64,000 nucleotides of DNA, taken from Micromonospora sp. WMMA1947. GTDB lineage: Bacteria; Actinomycetota; Actinomycetes; Mycobacteriales; Micromonosporaceae. This document shows positions 1-9,053 of the stretch, in pieces (within the stretch, counting starts at the first letter, position 1; each line of letters begins with the position of its first letter). The notes beneath the pieces were generated by a model. That model searched no databases. It was given only the letters and a program-made list of their open reading frames with translations, and was not told where the DNA came from. The stretch spans positions 5,785,001 to 5,849,000 of the forward strand of contig NZ_CP114909.1 in NCBI RefSeq assembly GCF_027497355.1, read 5' to 3'. The position numbers were made by a program, and so were the translations under genes.

Positions 1-2565
1 CTGAAGATGGCAACCGGGTCCGGCAAGACGGTGGTCATGGCGATGCTGATCGCCTGGCAGACCATCAACAAGGTGATGACGCCACGGGACGCACGTTTCG
101 CCAAGCGCTTCCTCGTTGTGGCGCCGGGAGTGACCATCCGCGACCGCCTCGGCGTCCTCCATCCGGAACGGGACGACAACTACTACCGCGCGCGGGACCT
201 CATCCCATCGGACCTGTGGGAGCCGCTGCTTCAGGCTCAGGTCCAGGTCGTCAACTACCACACCTTCCTGCCCCGGGATGCCAAGGAGATCCAGGGCGTC
301 TCCAGCAACACCCGCAAGCTGCTGCGGGGTGGACGCCCGGACATGCCCGATGCCTTCCGGGAGACCCCGGAGATGGTCGCCGACCGGGTGCTGCGGCCCT
401 TCGGCTCCACCGAGGGTGGCATCGTCGTACTCAACGACGAGGCCCACCACTGCTATCAGGACAAGCTCCTGGAGCACCCCGACGACGAGGCGGACAGGGA
501 AGACGAGGATCGCAACCGTGAGGCCCGCGTATGGTTCCGCGGCCTGTTGGATCTGAGCCGCAAGACGAAGGTCAAGTCGGTGTTTGACCTCTCGGCGACG
601 CCGTACTACCTGAAGGGCTCTGGCTACAACGAGGGCTACATCTTTCCCTGGGTCGTCAGCGACTTCTCGCTGATGGACGCCATCGAATCCGGCATCGTCA
701 AGATTCCGCGAGTACCCGTGGACGACGACGCAGCCACCCGGCAGCCGGTGTACCTCAACCTCTGGGACAACATCAAGCCACCGCTGCCCAAGCGTCGGAG
801 CACCAAGGGCGTGGATTTCGGGCCGCAGGGCTGGGTGATGCCGGAGACGTTGGAAGGGGCACTCCGCAGCCTATACCGCAGCTACGAACAGAACCACCGA
901 CGGTACGAGGAAACGCTGGCTGCGGCCGGTGAACCTCCGCCCGTGCTGATCGTGGTCTGCCCCAACACGATCGTCTCCAAGTGGGTGTTCGACTGGATCG
1001 CCGGCCGCGAGGTCGAGCACCCCGACGGATCGACTCGCCTCGCCGCAGGCAACCTGCCGCTGCTGAGCAATGTCGATGACGGCGTTTGGACACCTCGTCA
1101 GCGGACAATCCTGGTCGACTCTGTAGCGCTGGAATCCGGCGGCCCGCTCGGCCCAGAGTTCCGCAAGGACGCCGCTCGCGAGATCGAGGCGTTCAAGCAG
1201 GCATATCGGCTGCGGAACCCCGGCGCCGACGTCGACTCCCTCACCGACGGCGACCTGCTGCGCGAGGCGATGAACACCATCGGCAAGAAGGGCAAGCTGG
1301 GAGAGCACATCCGCTGCGTCGTGTCCGTCGCGATGCTTACGGAGGGCTGGGACGCCAACACCGTCACCCACATCCTCGGCGTACGCCCCTTCCGCAGCCA
1401 ACTGCTCTGCGAACAGGTGGTCGGGCGCGGACTCCGCCGGCGCAGCTACGCGGTGAACGCCGAGGGCCGCTTCGAGCCGGAGTACGCGGAGGTGTACGGC
1501 GTCCCGTTCGCGTTCATCCCCAGCGACCGGGCCATGCCGAAGCCGAAGTTGACCCGGCCGGCGGTCGAGGTCCGCGCGCTGCCCGAACGGTCGCATCTCG
1601 CGATTCGCTTCCCGAAGCTGGACGGCTACCGCGTCGAGCTGCCCGATGAGACGCTGCACGCCGACTTCACGGCCGAGTCCCGCCTACACCTCGACCAGCG
1701 CGAGGTCGCCCTGTGGGTACAGAACCAGGGTGTGGTGGGCGCTGCCAGCGACGTCGACCTGGAGGACATCCGTCTCGCACGTCCCCAGCGCATCGCCTAT
1801 TCGATTGCGAAGCGGCTGATCGAAGAGGAGCGGTACTTCGCGGCACACGCGGGCGTCGAGCGACCCTGGCTGTTCCCCCAGCTGGTCGACATCTGCAAGC
1901 AGTGGTTGGAGGAGTGGGTCACGACCGACCCCGAAGTGACGAAGGGGCACCTGCTGCTGACGCAGGCGTGCGCCCGGGCTGCGGAGAAGGTCTACTCCTC
2001 GATCATCCGGCTACAGGACAACCGCACCCCGGTACTCATGCCGGTCGTCCGACGCATGGACAGCGAAGGTTCCACGGATGACGTCCGCTACCTGACCCGC
2101 AAGGCAGTCATGGATCCTCCGCCTGAGAAGTCGCACCTCAACCACGTCGTTCTCGACGGGGCGCGGGGCAACACCTGGGAGGAAGCCCTCGCCGACATGC
2201 TCGAGCGCGACAAGCGGGTCTACTCGTACGTCAAGAACGAGCGGCTCGGCTTCACCATCCCGTACGTATTCGAGGGCCGCAGCCACGAGTACGTGCCGGA
2301 CTTCCTGGTGCGGCTCGTCACCGAACCCGGCGACGTCGAACGCACGCTCATCGTCGAGGTGTCCGGCGGCCGGAAGTCGCCCGGCCCCACCTGGGCCAAG
2401 GCCGACACCGCTCGGAACCAGTGGTGCGCCGCGGTCAACAACGCCGGCGACTTTGGCCGCTGGGGTTACATCGAAGTTGGCAACCCCTTCGACGCGCACG
2501 CTGTGCTTCACACCGCCATCGAGAACCTGTACGCCGACCGGCCGATCATCGGCCTGCCCGCCTGA
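1..2565 (+). CDS. Type III-like restriction enzyme, DEAD/DEAH helicase-nuclease subunit (5' partial)
   Basis: ATP-dependent restriction subunit of the BPTD_3080 type, read open from base 1, so the N-terminus lies outside the window. Visible motifs, in residues of the visible part: Walker A ATGSGKT at about 4-10, DEAH-type box NDEAHH near 145, motif III SATPYY near 198, and the second RecA domain with EGWDANT near 448 and QVVGRGLRRR near 474. The C-terminus has VPDFLVRL (about 765) and LIVEVSGG (about 783), the layout of a PD-(D/E)XK nuclease, but the expected Lys of ExK is Ser here. The methyltransferase follows 23 bp downstream, so the two form one restriction-modification operon. The helicase assignment is firm; nuclease activity is inferred from family and position. 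Confidence 0.9.
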   Translation: MKMATGSGKTVVMAMLIAWQTINKVMTPRDARFAKRFLVVAPGVTIRDRLGVLHPERDDNYYRARDLIPSDLWEPLLQAQVQVVNYHTFLPRDAKEIQGVSSNTRKLLRGGRPDMPDAFRETPEMVADRVLRPFGSTEGGIVVLNDEAHHCYQDKLLEHPDDEADREDEDRNREARVWFRGLLDLSRKTKVKSVFDLSATPYYLKGSGYNEGYIFPWVVSDFSLMDAIESGIVKIPRVPVDDDAATRQPVYLNLWDNIKPPLPKRRSTKGVDFGPQGWVMPETLEGALRSLYRSYEQNHRRYEETLAAAGEPPPVLIVVCPNTIVSKWVFDWIAGREVEHPDGSTRLAAGNLPLLSNVDDGVWTPRQRTILVDSVALESGGPLGPEFRKDAAREIEAFKQAYRLRNPGADVDSLTDGDLLREAMNTIGKKGKLGEHIRCVVSVAMLTEGWDANTVTHILGVRPFRSQLLCEQVVGRGLRRRSYAVNAEGRFEPEYAEVYGVPFAFIPSDRAMPKPKLTRPAVEVRALPERSHLAIRFPKLDGYRVELPDETLHADFTAESRLHLDQREVALWVQNQGVVGAASDVDLEDIRLARPQRIAYSIAKRLIEEERYFAAHAGVERPWLFPQLVDICKQWLEEWVTTDPEVTKGHLLLTQACARAAEKVYSSIIRLQDNRTPVLMPVVRRMDSEGSTDDVRYLTRKAVMDPPPEKSHLNHVVLDGARGNTWEEALADMLERDKRVYSYVKNERLGFTIPYVFEGRSHEYVPDFLVRLVTEPGDVERTLIVEVSGGRKSPGPTWAKADTARNQWCAAVNNAGDFGRWGYIEVGNPFDAHAVLHTAIENLYADRPIIGLPA

Positions 2566-2588
2566 TCCTGCGAAGGGAACCCGCACCT

Positions 2589-5273
2589 ATGCCACCGCGG
2601 AAGAAGGCCACCACCGGGCCGACCCCCGTCGACGCCATCACCTACAACGACAAGCGGACGAACCTGCCGACAGCCGACGCACACGATTTTGTGGATCCCG
2701 AGATCGAGAACCCGTTTGTCTTCAAGTACCCGCGACCGCTCTACAGCCCGCAACTCGTGTGGCGCGGCAAGGAGGAGCAGGACCTCGCGGAGCACCTCGA
2801 GGGCAACGCTCCTCCGATCTACATCCAGGAGAAGATCGATCCGCGAGTGCTCATCGAGAACCTCCGCCAGACGTCAGCACGACCTGAGGAAGAGCCCGAG
2901 CTGACCCTGTTCGACGCCTTCGACGGCTTGCCCGAACTCGACCTGGTCGACTTCTACCAGCACGAGGCCAACTGGTCGAATCGCATGATCTTGGGCGACT
3001 CGCTGAACGTCATGGCGAGCCTCGCGGAGCGGGAGCGCCTCCGCGGCAAGGTCCAGATGATCTACCTCGACCCGCCGTATGGCATCAAGTTTGGCAGCAA
3101 CTGGCAGGTGTCCGCCCGCAAGCGCGACGTCAAGGACGGCAAGCTCGAGGACGCCACCCGCGAAGTCGAGCAGATCAAGGCCTTCCGTGACACCTGGGAA
3201 TACGGCATCAACTCATACTTGACATATCTCAGGGATCGCCTCTCTGTTGCCAAGGAGCTACTCACACAGAGTGGCTCGCTTTTCGTGCAGATCGGCGACG
3301 AGAATGTGCACTTGGTGCGCTCCCTGATGGACGAGGTGATGGGAAGCGAGAACTTCGTCAGCCTTATCACTTTCGTAACCACGAGCGGGTTCTCCCAATC
3401 GACGGCTCTGCCAAGAAATGGGGACTACCTACTTTGGTATGCGAAAGACGCGCAAGCCCTCAAGGTTAGAACCTTGTGGGTAAATGCTCCAGATCGCCAA
3501 ACGTACCGCTGGGTGCTACTGCCGGACGGCACCTACCGCGGGATGACCGCAGCAGAACTGGCAGGAAGCCAGGCACTACCCCCGGGAACAAGGATTTACA
3601 CTCCCGGCGACCTACAGTCGCAGGGCGCAGCAAGCGAGCCCCAGCCATTCGAGCACGAGGGTAAGGTTTACCGCCCGGGAGCCAATTCACATTGGAAGGC
3701 GAATTATCCCAAGGGCATGGAACGGCTGGCCGCCGCTGGACGGCTACATGTCGCAAAGAACAGCGTGAGATATCGGCGATTCGTGGACGACTTCCCCTAC
3801 CAGGTCCGTACCAACCTCTGGGCAGACACTGGGACCGGCAACTTCACCGACGACAAAATCTACGTAGTGCAGACGAATGTGAAGGTTGTCGAGCGCTGCA
3901 TCCTCCTGGCTACTGATCCGGGCGACCTGGTCCTAGACCCGACCTGCGGTTCCGGGACCACAGCCTTCGTCGCAGAGCAGTGGGGCCGCAGGTGGATAAC
4001 TGTAGACACTTCGAGGGTTTCACTGGCACTGGCGCGGCAAAGAATTATGGGCGGCCGCTTCCCCTGGTATCTGCTGGCTGATTCAGAGGATGGACGGAAG
4101 AAGGAGAGCGAGCTTTCGGGCACGCCGCTGCCGCGGGCAGATGCTACCGGGGACATCCGCCACGGGTTTGTGTACGAGCGAGTGCAACGAATCACACTTG
4201 GGTCTATTGCAAATAACCCTGATGTAAAGGAAGGCATGGAGCCCGCTCAACTTGACGCGGCAATCCGCCGACACGCGGAGTACGAGTTACTCCTCGACAA
4301 ACCATTCGAGGATTCACGGAAGGTGCGTGTTGCGGGGCCATTCACAGTCGAAAGCCTCTCGCCTCACCGTTCGGTCGCCTTCTCGGGTAGTGCTGTTGAT
4401 GAAGAGCGCGCAACGCGAGCGGCCGAAGGGAGCGACTCTCAAGGCGATGCTGAATTCGAGCAGACCGTGATCGCTAACCTTCGCACCGCAGGCATCCAGA
4501 ATGGCCGGAAGAAGGAGCGTCTGACTTTCGACTCGATCGAGTCGTACGCTTCGCCGTACATCCAGGCCGTGGCCGTCCGCGAGGACGCGACCGACGGCAC
4601 ACCCAAGCGGGTCGGCATCACCGTTGGTCCGCAATATGGAACGGTTGGACCGTCGTTTATCAAGGACGCGGCCCGGGAGGCAAACCGCACGCGGGACGTC
4701 GACCTGCTCTGCGTTCTGGCCTTCGCCTTCGACCCTGCCGTGCTCGGTACTGCCGACGACGACTACGTGACCTCCGAGGAAGGCTTCGCCAACGTCGCCG
4801 CGGAGCGGCGGCTCGGTCGGGTACCGGTCCTGCTGGTGCGGATGAATGCCGACTTGGTCATGGGCGAGGAACTCAAGAAGACCGGGGCAGGCAACCTGTT
4901 CACCGTGTTCGGCGAGCCGGACATCGAGATCAAGCGGGAGGACGACGAGCTGCGGGTGCTGCTGCACGGCGTCGACGTCTACGATCCCAACACCGGGGAG
5001 CTACGCAGCAACGACACCGACCAGATCGCGCTATGGATGATCGACACGGCTTACAACGGCGAGTCGTTCTTCGTGCGGCACTGCTACTTCACAGGCGGGC
5101 AGGACCCGTACAAGCGGTTGAAGGCGGCGCTCAAGGCGGACATCGACCCGGACGCCTGGGCGAGCCTCTACGGCACCGAGTCGCGGCCGTTTGCCCGACC
5201 GGAGACTGGGAAGATCGCGGTCAAGGTGATCAACGACTACGGCGACGAGGTGATGAAGGTCTTTACCGTCTGA
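2589..5273 (+). CDS. Site-specific DNA methyltransferase, type III Mod-like (beta class)
   Basis: 894-residue DNA methyltransferase, probably N6-adenine specific, acting as the modification and specificity partner of the upstream helicase-nuclease. Motif IV DPPYGIKF lies near residue 159 and the SAM-binding motif DPTCGSGTTAF near 450, the IV-then-I order of beta-class enzymes. The segment between them should hold target recognition. The C-terminal 350 residues resemble the extension of the BPTD_3080-associated methylases. I chose the ATG preceded by GAAGGGAAC; the frame is open further upstream but overlaps the previous gene. The middle (about 3.2-4.5 kb) has lower GC and less regular codon use than both ends, consistent with an exchanged specificity region. 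The gene converges on the next gene with a 9-bp gap. Confidence 0.92.
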   Translation: MPPRKKATTGPTPVDAITYNDKRTNLPTADAHDFVDPEIENPFVFKYPRPLYSPQLVWRGKEEQDLAEHLEGNAPPIYIQEKIDPRVLIENLRQTSARPEEEPELTLFDAFDGLPELDLVDFYQHEANWSNRMILGDSLNVMASLAERERLRGKVQMIYLDPPYGIKFGSNWQVSARKRDVKDGKLEDATREVEQIKAFRDTWEYGINSYLTYLRDRLSVAKELLTQSGSLFVQIGDENVHLVRSLMDEVMGSENFVSLITFVTTSGFSQSTALPRNGDYLLWYAKDAQALKVRTLWVNAPDRQTYRWVLLPDGTYRGMTAAELAGSQALPPGTRIYTPGDLQSQGAASEPQPFEHEGKVYRPGANSHWKANYPKGMERLAAAGRLHVAKNSVRYRRFVDDFPYQVRTNLWADTGTGNFTDDKIYVVQTNVKVVERCILLATDPGDLVLDPTCGSGTTAFVAEQWGRRWITVDTSRVSLALARQRIMGGRFPWYLLADSEDGRKKESELSGTPLPRADATGDIRHGFVYERVQRITLGSIANNPDVKEGMEPAQLDAAIRRHAEYELLLDKPFEDSRKVRVAGPFTVESLSPHRSVAFSGSAVDEERATRAAEGSDSQGDAEFEQTVIANLRTAGIQNGRKKERLTFDSIESYASPYIQAVAVREDATDGTPKRVGITVGPQYGTVGPSFIKDAAREANRTRDVDLLCVLAFAFDPAVLGTADDDYVTSEEGFANVAAERRLGRVPVLLVRMNADLVMGEELKKTGAGNLFTVFGEPDIEIKREDDELRVLLHGVDVYDPNTGELRSNDTDQIALWMIDTAYNGESFFVRHCYFTGGQDPYKRLKAALKADIDPDAWASLYGTESRPFARPETGKIAVKVINDYGDEVMKVFTV

Positions 5274-5282
5274 CGGTGGCGC

Positions 5283-8033
5283 TCATCGGGCGGATCCGCA
5301 GATGGTCCTTACCTCGCAGCGGCGGCAGCGGGGACCGGGGTTGGGTTTGTAGTCGCGTGCCTTGACGCGCGCGGCGGCCTCGGTCACCGCTGCCTCCGCC
5401 CGCTGCAGGGCCTCTGGGTCCACAAGGACTGGAAGGCGGGCGGAAGCCTTGAGGTCATGCACGTACGCTGCACGCACGTCGAGGCCTTCTCGTCGCGCAG
5501 CATCGGCGTAGACCTGAAGCTGCAATGCATGCTCAGATTCGCCAGCCGAGACGGAGGTCTTGTAGTCAACGATCGCGAGGGCGTTCGTTATGCCGCCTTC
5601 CTTGTCAAGGATCACGTCGGCTCTGCCGGCGACGGTGACGCCATCCAGGTGCAGCTCGAAGGGACGCTCCGTCTCCCAGACCCGGTACAGGTCGGCTTCG
5701 TGCTGTGTCGCGTACGCCATGACAAGCCGGCGTGCGGCGTCGCGGAGCTGGCGGTGCGCAGCCTTGTTGGCGGTGGGTAGGAAGAAGCTATTGTTCAGAA
5801 TTTCGTCGATCTGGTCCGCATTTGGCACCCGGCCGCTGGCCTTCGTGGCCTCGGCAACCGCGCGCATGACGTGGTGTACGGCCTTGCCGTAACCGAGCTC
5901 GGTGGCGAGGCGCGGCTGGAAGCCGATCAGCTCCCGTAGCCGGAACGCCTGACCACAGTCCATGAACGCGGCCAGCTGGCTGTAGGTCATCGAGATCGGC
6001 TCGTCACCGCCGTGCCCGTTGCTCTCGATTGGCGGGAAGGCGACGTTCTCTGGCTTAACTTCGACCTGCCCGATCTCCTGGTGATACGGGCTCCGCGCCA
6101 CCCGCCGTGTCGTCACCCGCTCGTGGCGGGAGACCGAGAGCCAATCCCGTGCACGGGTCATCGCGACGTAGAAGAGTCGCCGCTCGTCAGCATCCGAACC
6201 TTCGTAGCGGGCCGCGTCGAATCGATCACGCGGGACGAGCCACGACTGTGGCTGCCCCGTTCGGCTGGAGGGGAATCGAGTGGCGGTCATCGACGGCACG
6301 AACACCGCCGGCCACTCCAGGCCCTTCGCGCGATGCACGGTCGTCAGGTCGACCGCGTCCAGAGCGAAGTCCACTTCTCCGTCGAAGCCTTCGTAGGCGC
6401 CCTGGGCGTAGTTGACGATGTGCAGCGCAAGGTTCCGGTAGTACCAAATGCCGCGGTCTTGGCCGCCGAGCTGCTCGGTGGGCGCATCAGGGTCGGGCCG
6501 GGCCCGGCGCCTGACCGATTCGTAGTCGGCGAGTAGGGACGTGAAGCGTGCCAGGGTGCCGAGGCGGTTGATGGTCATCTCGTCGGTCGGGTCCCAGGAT
6601 CGAACCTGCAACTCGAGGAACAGCTCGTACAGCTCGCCGACCAGGTTGGCGGTGCGGTTGGTACGCGGCACTGCACCCTTCCACTCGCGAAGGAGTCGAA
6701 CAACCTGACGCCGCTCAAGCCCCGACAGGTTGAAGACCCGCTCGTACTCATCGAACAGGTCCGCGTCCGCAACCGGCTGACCCGTGCCGAAGGCGCCCCG
6801 CCACTCGGTGTCGGCGAGCCAGACGAAGGTGCGGCCGAGAATTCTCGCCTCCGGCTGGTCGAAGAGCCCGGAGCGACCACCGGGTTGTACGGGGATACCG
6901 AAGGTCGCGAACTGCTCCACCAGGCGCGGGTACGCGGCCCTGCTCCGGACGAGCACGGCGATGTCTCGCAGCGGGACACCGTCGTCGACCAGGTCGAGGA
7001 TGTAGCTGACGATCCAGCCTGCCTCTTCGGTCTCCGTCTCGGCCGTCCACACCACAACCTCCGGCTGGGGGCTGTCAGCGGAGGGTCGTTGGGGCAGCAT
7101 CTGCTTGTCAATGCGTTCGGGAATCGTCTCGGCGAAGCGGTTGGCCACGCCGATGATCTGGGGGCGGCTGCGCCGGTTCACAGTGATCTCGAAGGTTGCC
7201 ACGTCGGGGTAGCGCTGCGGAAACGTCACAATGTTGGAGACGTCGGAGCCTCGCCACTGGTAGATGGCTTGCTGGTCGTCGCCGACGACGCACAGTTCCA
7301 CCTGCGGGCCGGTCAGCAGCTCGATAAGCCGTTCCTGCGCCGGGTTGACGTCCTGGTACTCGTCGACGATCAGGTGGCGCAGCGTCGCATGGATGTCGGC
7401 TGCGAACGCCGGGCGCTCCAGTTCCCGCACGGCGCGAACGACCTGCTGGCCGTAGGTCAGCAGCCGGTAGCGGTCGAGGGTCTCGTAGTAGTTGTGGAGG
7501 ACAGACTTGACCGGGTCGGGCAAAGGATCAGTGTCGAGCAGCTCGTTCTCGACCACGTCGACCGCCTTGAGGAACGCCGCGATCGACGCAAAGAGCCGGT
7601 TCCCGGGATCGAGCTGGCGCAGCTCGAGTCGGTTCGCCTCTCGCGAGAGAAATGCGGTGAGCTGGTTGTCATCAAGCACGTCGTACGTCTCGTATCGAGG
7701 CACCCGCTGCTGCAGTAGGCGGAAGCAGAAGGCGTGGATCGTGCCGACGAACAGACCGTTCAACCGGTCGAGGGCTGCCTTTCCCAGGCGCCCTTCGACT
7801 CGCTGAACGATGCGGTTCTTGAGCTCCTCTGCCGCCCGCGCTGTGAAGGTGAACGCGACGATCGCTTCTGGAGCCACGCCCTCGGCCAAGAGGTCCACGA
7901 CTCGCTGAGACACAACCTCCGTCTTGCCTGCGCCGGCGGAGGCGATGATCTGGAGGTGACTGCCTCGGTGACGTACGGCTTCCAGGGCTGGGCCCGTCAG
8001 CTGCGGAGATCCGTTCTCAGCTCGCTCTGACAC
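5283..8033 (-). CDS. UvrD/REP-type DNA helicase with C-terminal RecB-family Fe-S nuclease domain
   Basis: Superfamily 1A helicase of about 916 residues. Near the N-terminus are Walker A SAGAGKTEV, then VDEYQDVNPAQ (motif II) and GDDQQAIYQWRG (motif III), then TVHRAKGLEWPAVF (motif V) and FYVAMTRARDWL (motif VI). The C-terminal third is a PD-(D/E)XK nuclease: GRADVILDKEGG followed by AIVDYKTS, with Cys in FMDCGQAF and CRRCEVRTIC as candidate ligands of a 4Fe-4S cluster, as in AddB or AdnA. The most likely start is the GTG at 8033, preceded by GGGAG; another GTG lies at 8066 without a good ribosome site. It probably processes DNA ends in repair or defence. Its position opposite the restriction operon suggests defence, but a housekeeping role cannot be excluded. 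Confidence 0.88.
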   Translation of the reverse strand: MSERAENGSPQLTGPALEAVRHRGSHLQIIASAGAGKTEVVSQRVVDLLAEGVAPEAIVAFTFTARAAEELKNRIVQRVEGRLGKAALDRLNGLFVGTIHAFCFRLLQQRVPRYETYDVLDDNQLTAFLSREANRLELRQLDPGNRLFASIAAFLKAVDVVENELLDTDPLPDPVKSVLHNYYETLDRYRLLTYGQQVVRAVRELERPAFAADIHATLRHLIVDEYQDVNPAQERLIELLTGPQVELCVVGDDQQAIYQWRGSDVSNIVTFPQRYPDVATFEITVNRRSRPQIIGVANRFAETIPERIDKQMLPQRPSADSPQPEVVVWTAETETEEAGWIVSYILDLVDDGVPLRDIAVLVRSRAAYPRLVEQFATFGIPVQPGGRSGLFDQPEARILGRTFVWLADTEWRGAFGTGQPVADADLFDEYERVFNLSGLERRQVVRLLREWKGAVPRTNRTANLVGELYELFLELQVRSWDPTDEMTINRLGTLARFTSLLADYESVRRRARPDPDAPTEQLGGQDRGIWYYRNLALHIVNYAQGAYEGFDGEVDFALDAVDLTTVHRAKGLEWPAVFVPSMTATRFPSSRTGQPQSWLVPRDRFDAARYEGSDADERRLFYVAMTRARDWLSVSRHERVTTRRVARSPYHQEIGQVEVKPENVAFPPIESNGHGGDEPISMTYSQLAAFMDCGQAFRLRELIGFQPRLATELGYGKAVHHVMRAVAEATKASGRVPNADQIDEILNNSFFLPTANKAAHRQLRDAARRLVMAYATQHEADLYRVWETERPFELHLDGVTVAGRADVILDKEGGITNALAIVDYKTSVSAGESEHALQLQVYADAARREGLDVRAAYVHDLKASARLPVLVDPEALQRAEAAVTEAAARVKARDYKPNPGPRCRRCEVRTICGSAR

Positions 8034-8075
8034 GACGGCTCCCGTCCGTTGGCTGGCTACGCGCACTCCGGGGGA

Positions 8076-9053
8076 CTATCGGTATCGACGCCATGTGGCC
8101 TTGAGATCGTCGGAAAAGAGCGATCGAAGCCGGTGCGCCAACTCGCGAGCTACGTCGGGACGGCCAGCAAGGGCGTCGATGGTACTGGTAACGAGCTGCA
8201 GCTCCCGAACCCGGCGCAAGACCGGCCAGCCCACCCACATGGTGATGTCGACCCCGTAGGCATCGACGAAGCCCTGGTAGTCGGCAGGTGAGCGCCCGAA
8301 CCGGGTAGCGCCGTGGGCAGTCGGTACGAGGTCCCACTCCCGCGGACCGATACACATCCCGTCCAAATCGCAGAGCAGAGGCTCTGAGCGGGCGATCGCA
8401 CCGTCGACTGCTGCCGGCAGGAGGACGTTCCCGGTGTGCGCGTCCCCGTGGATGACGCCCGGCGGCAGCCGCCACGCGACCCGACCGAGATCCTCTTCTA
8501 CCTCGTCGCAGTGCAGGTGAAGATCGCGCAGCAGGTTGGCGGCCGGGAACCCCAACTCTGTCCTCGACCACTGCTCCAGCTCGGCGGCTTCCTCGGGTGG
8601 TAGCGCTGCGGCAGCGTTGAGACGCCGGCGAAACTTCTCGATCGGCAACCAAAGTGGCAGCGCTACATCGAGCCGGTCCAGGCTGTGTAGGGCACGGAGT
8701 GGCGCGGCGAGATCGACCGGCTTGGGCTCGTCGCTGACGGTCGGGACGTAATGCCATGCCGTGGCGACCCAGTCTCCACTAGAGATCGGCTGAGACCCCA
8801 CCCCGGAGGCCAGCCGCACGGTTGGCATGCCGACCTGCTCCAGGCACGTGGCGACCGACACCACCCGGCGGGCGAGCGTCGCAGCATGGGGACCGGAAGC
8901 AAGTCTGATCACGAACGGCGGCGCCACGAACACCGCGTTCATCGTGTACTTGACGAGGCTGGCACCAACCGGGTCGACGCCGATCTGCTCGCAGACGTCG
9001 CTCAAGTGCCCATGGAGCTCGGAGGCGACAGCATCGCTGAGTGCAGTGGTCAT
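8076..9053 (-). CDS. Aminoglycoside phosphotransferase (APH)-fold kinase
   Basis: 325-residue small-molecule kinase of the APH/choline-kinase fold. The catalytic loop VIHGDAHTGNVLL lies near residue 199 and the metal-binding CDLDGMCIGPREWDL near 228. The ATG at 9053 overlaps the stop of the upstream XRE/TPR gene (ATGA), so translation is coupled. XRE/TPR plus APH-like pairs are frequent in actinomycetes, often next to secondary-metabolite genes. The substrate is unknown: resistance, antibiotic tailoring and metabolite phosphorylation are all possible. Nothing in the sequence ties it directly to the lanthipeptide cluster. Confidence 0.85.
   Translation of the reverse strand: MTTALSDAVASELHGHLSDVCEQIGVDPVGASLVKYTMNAVFVAPPFVIRLASGPHAATLARRVVSVATCLEQVGMPTVRLASGVGSQPISSGDWVATAWHYVPTVSDEPKPVDLAAPLRALHSLDRLDVALPLWLPIEKFRRRLNAAAALPPEEAAELEQWSRTELGFPAANLLRDLHLHCDEVEEDLGRVAWRLPPGVIHGDAHTGNVLLPAAVDGAIARSEPLLCDLDGMCIGPREWDLVPTAHGATRFGRSPADYQGFVDAYGVDITMWVGWPVLRRVRELQLVTSTIDALAGRPDVARELAHRLRSLFSDDLKATWRRYR

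Noticed and set aside
871..1659. Open frame antisense to the restriction subunit
   Set aside because: A high-GC mirror of the real gene; low-complexity composition and no ribosome site.
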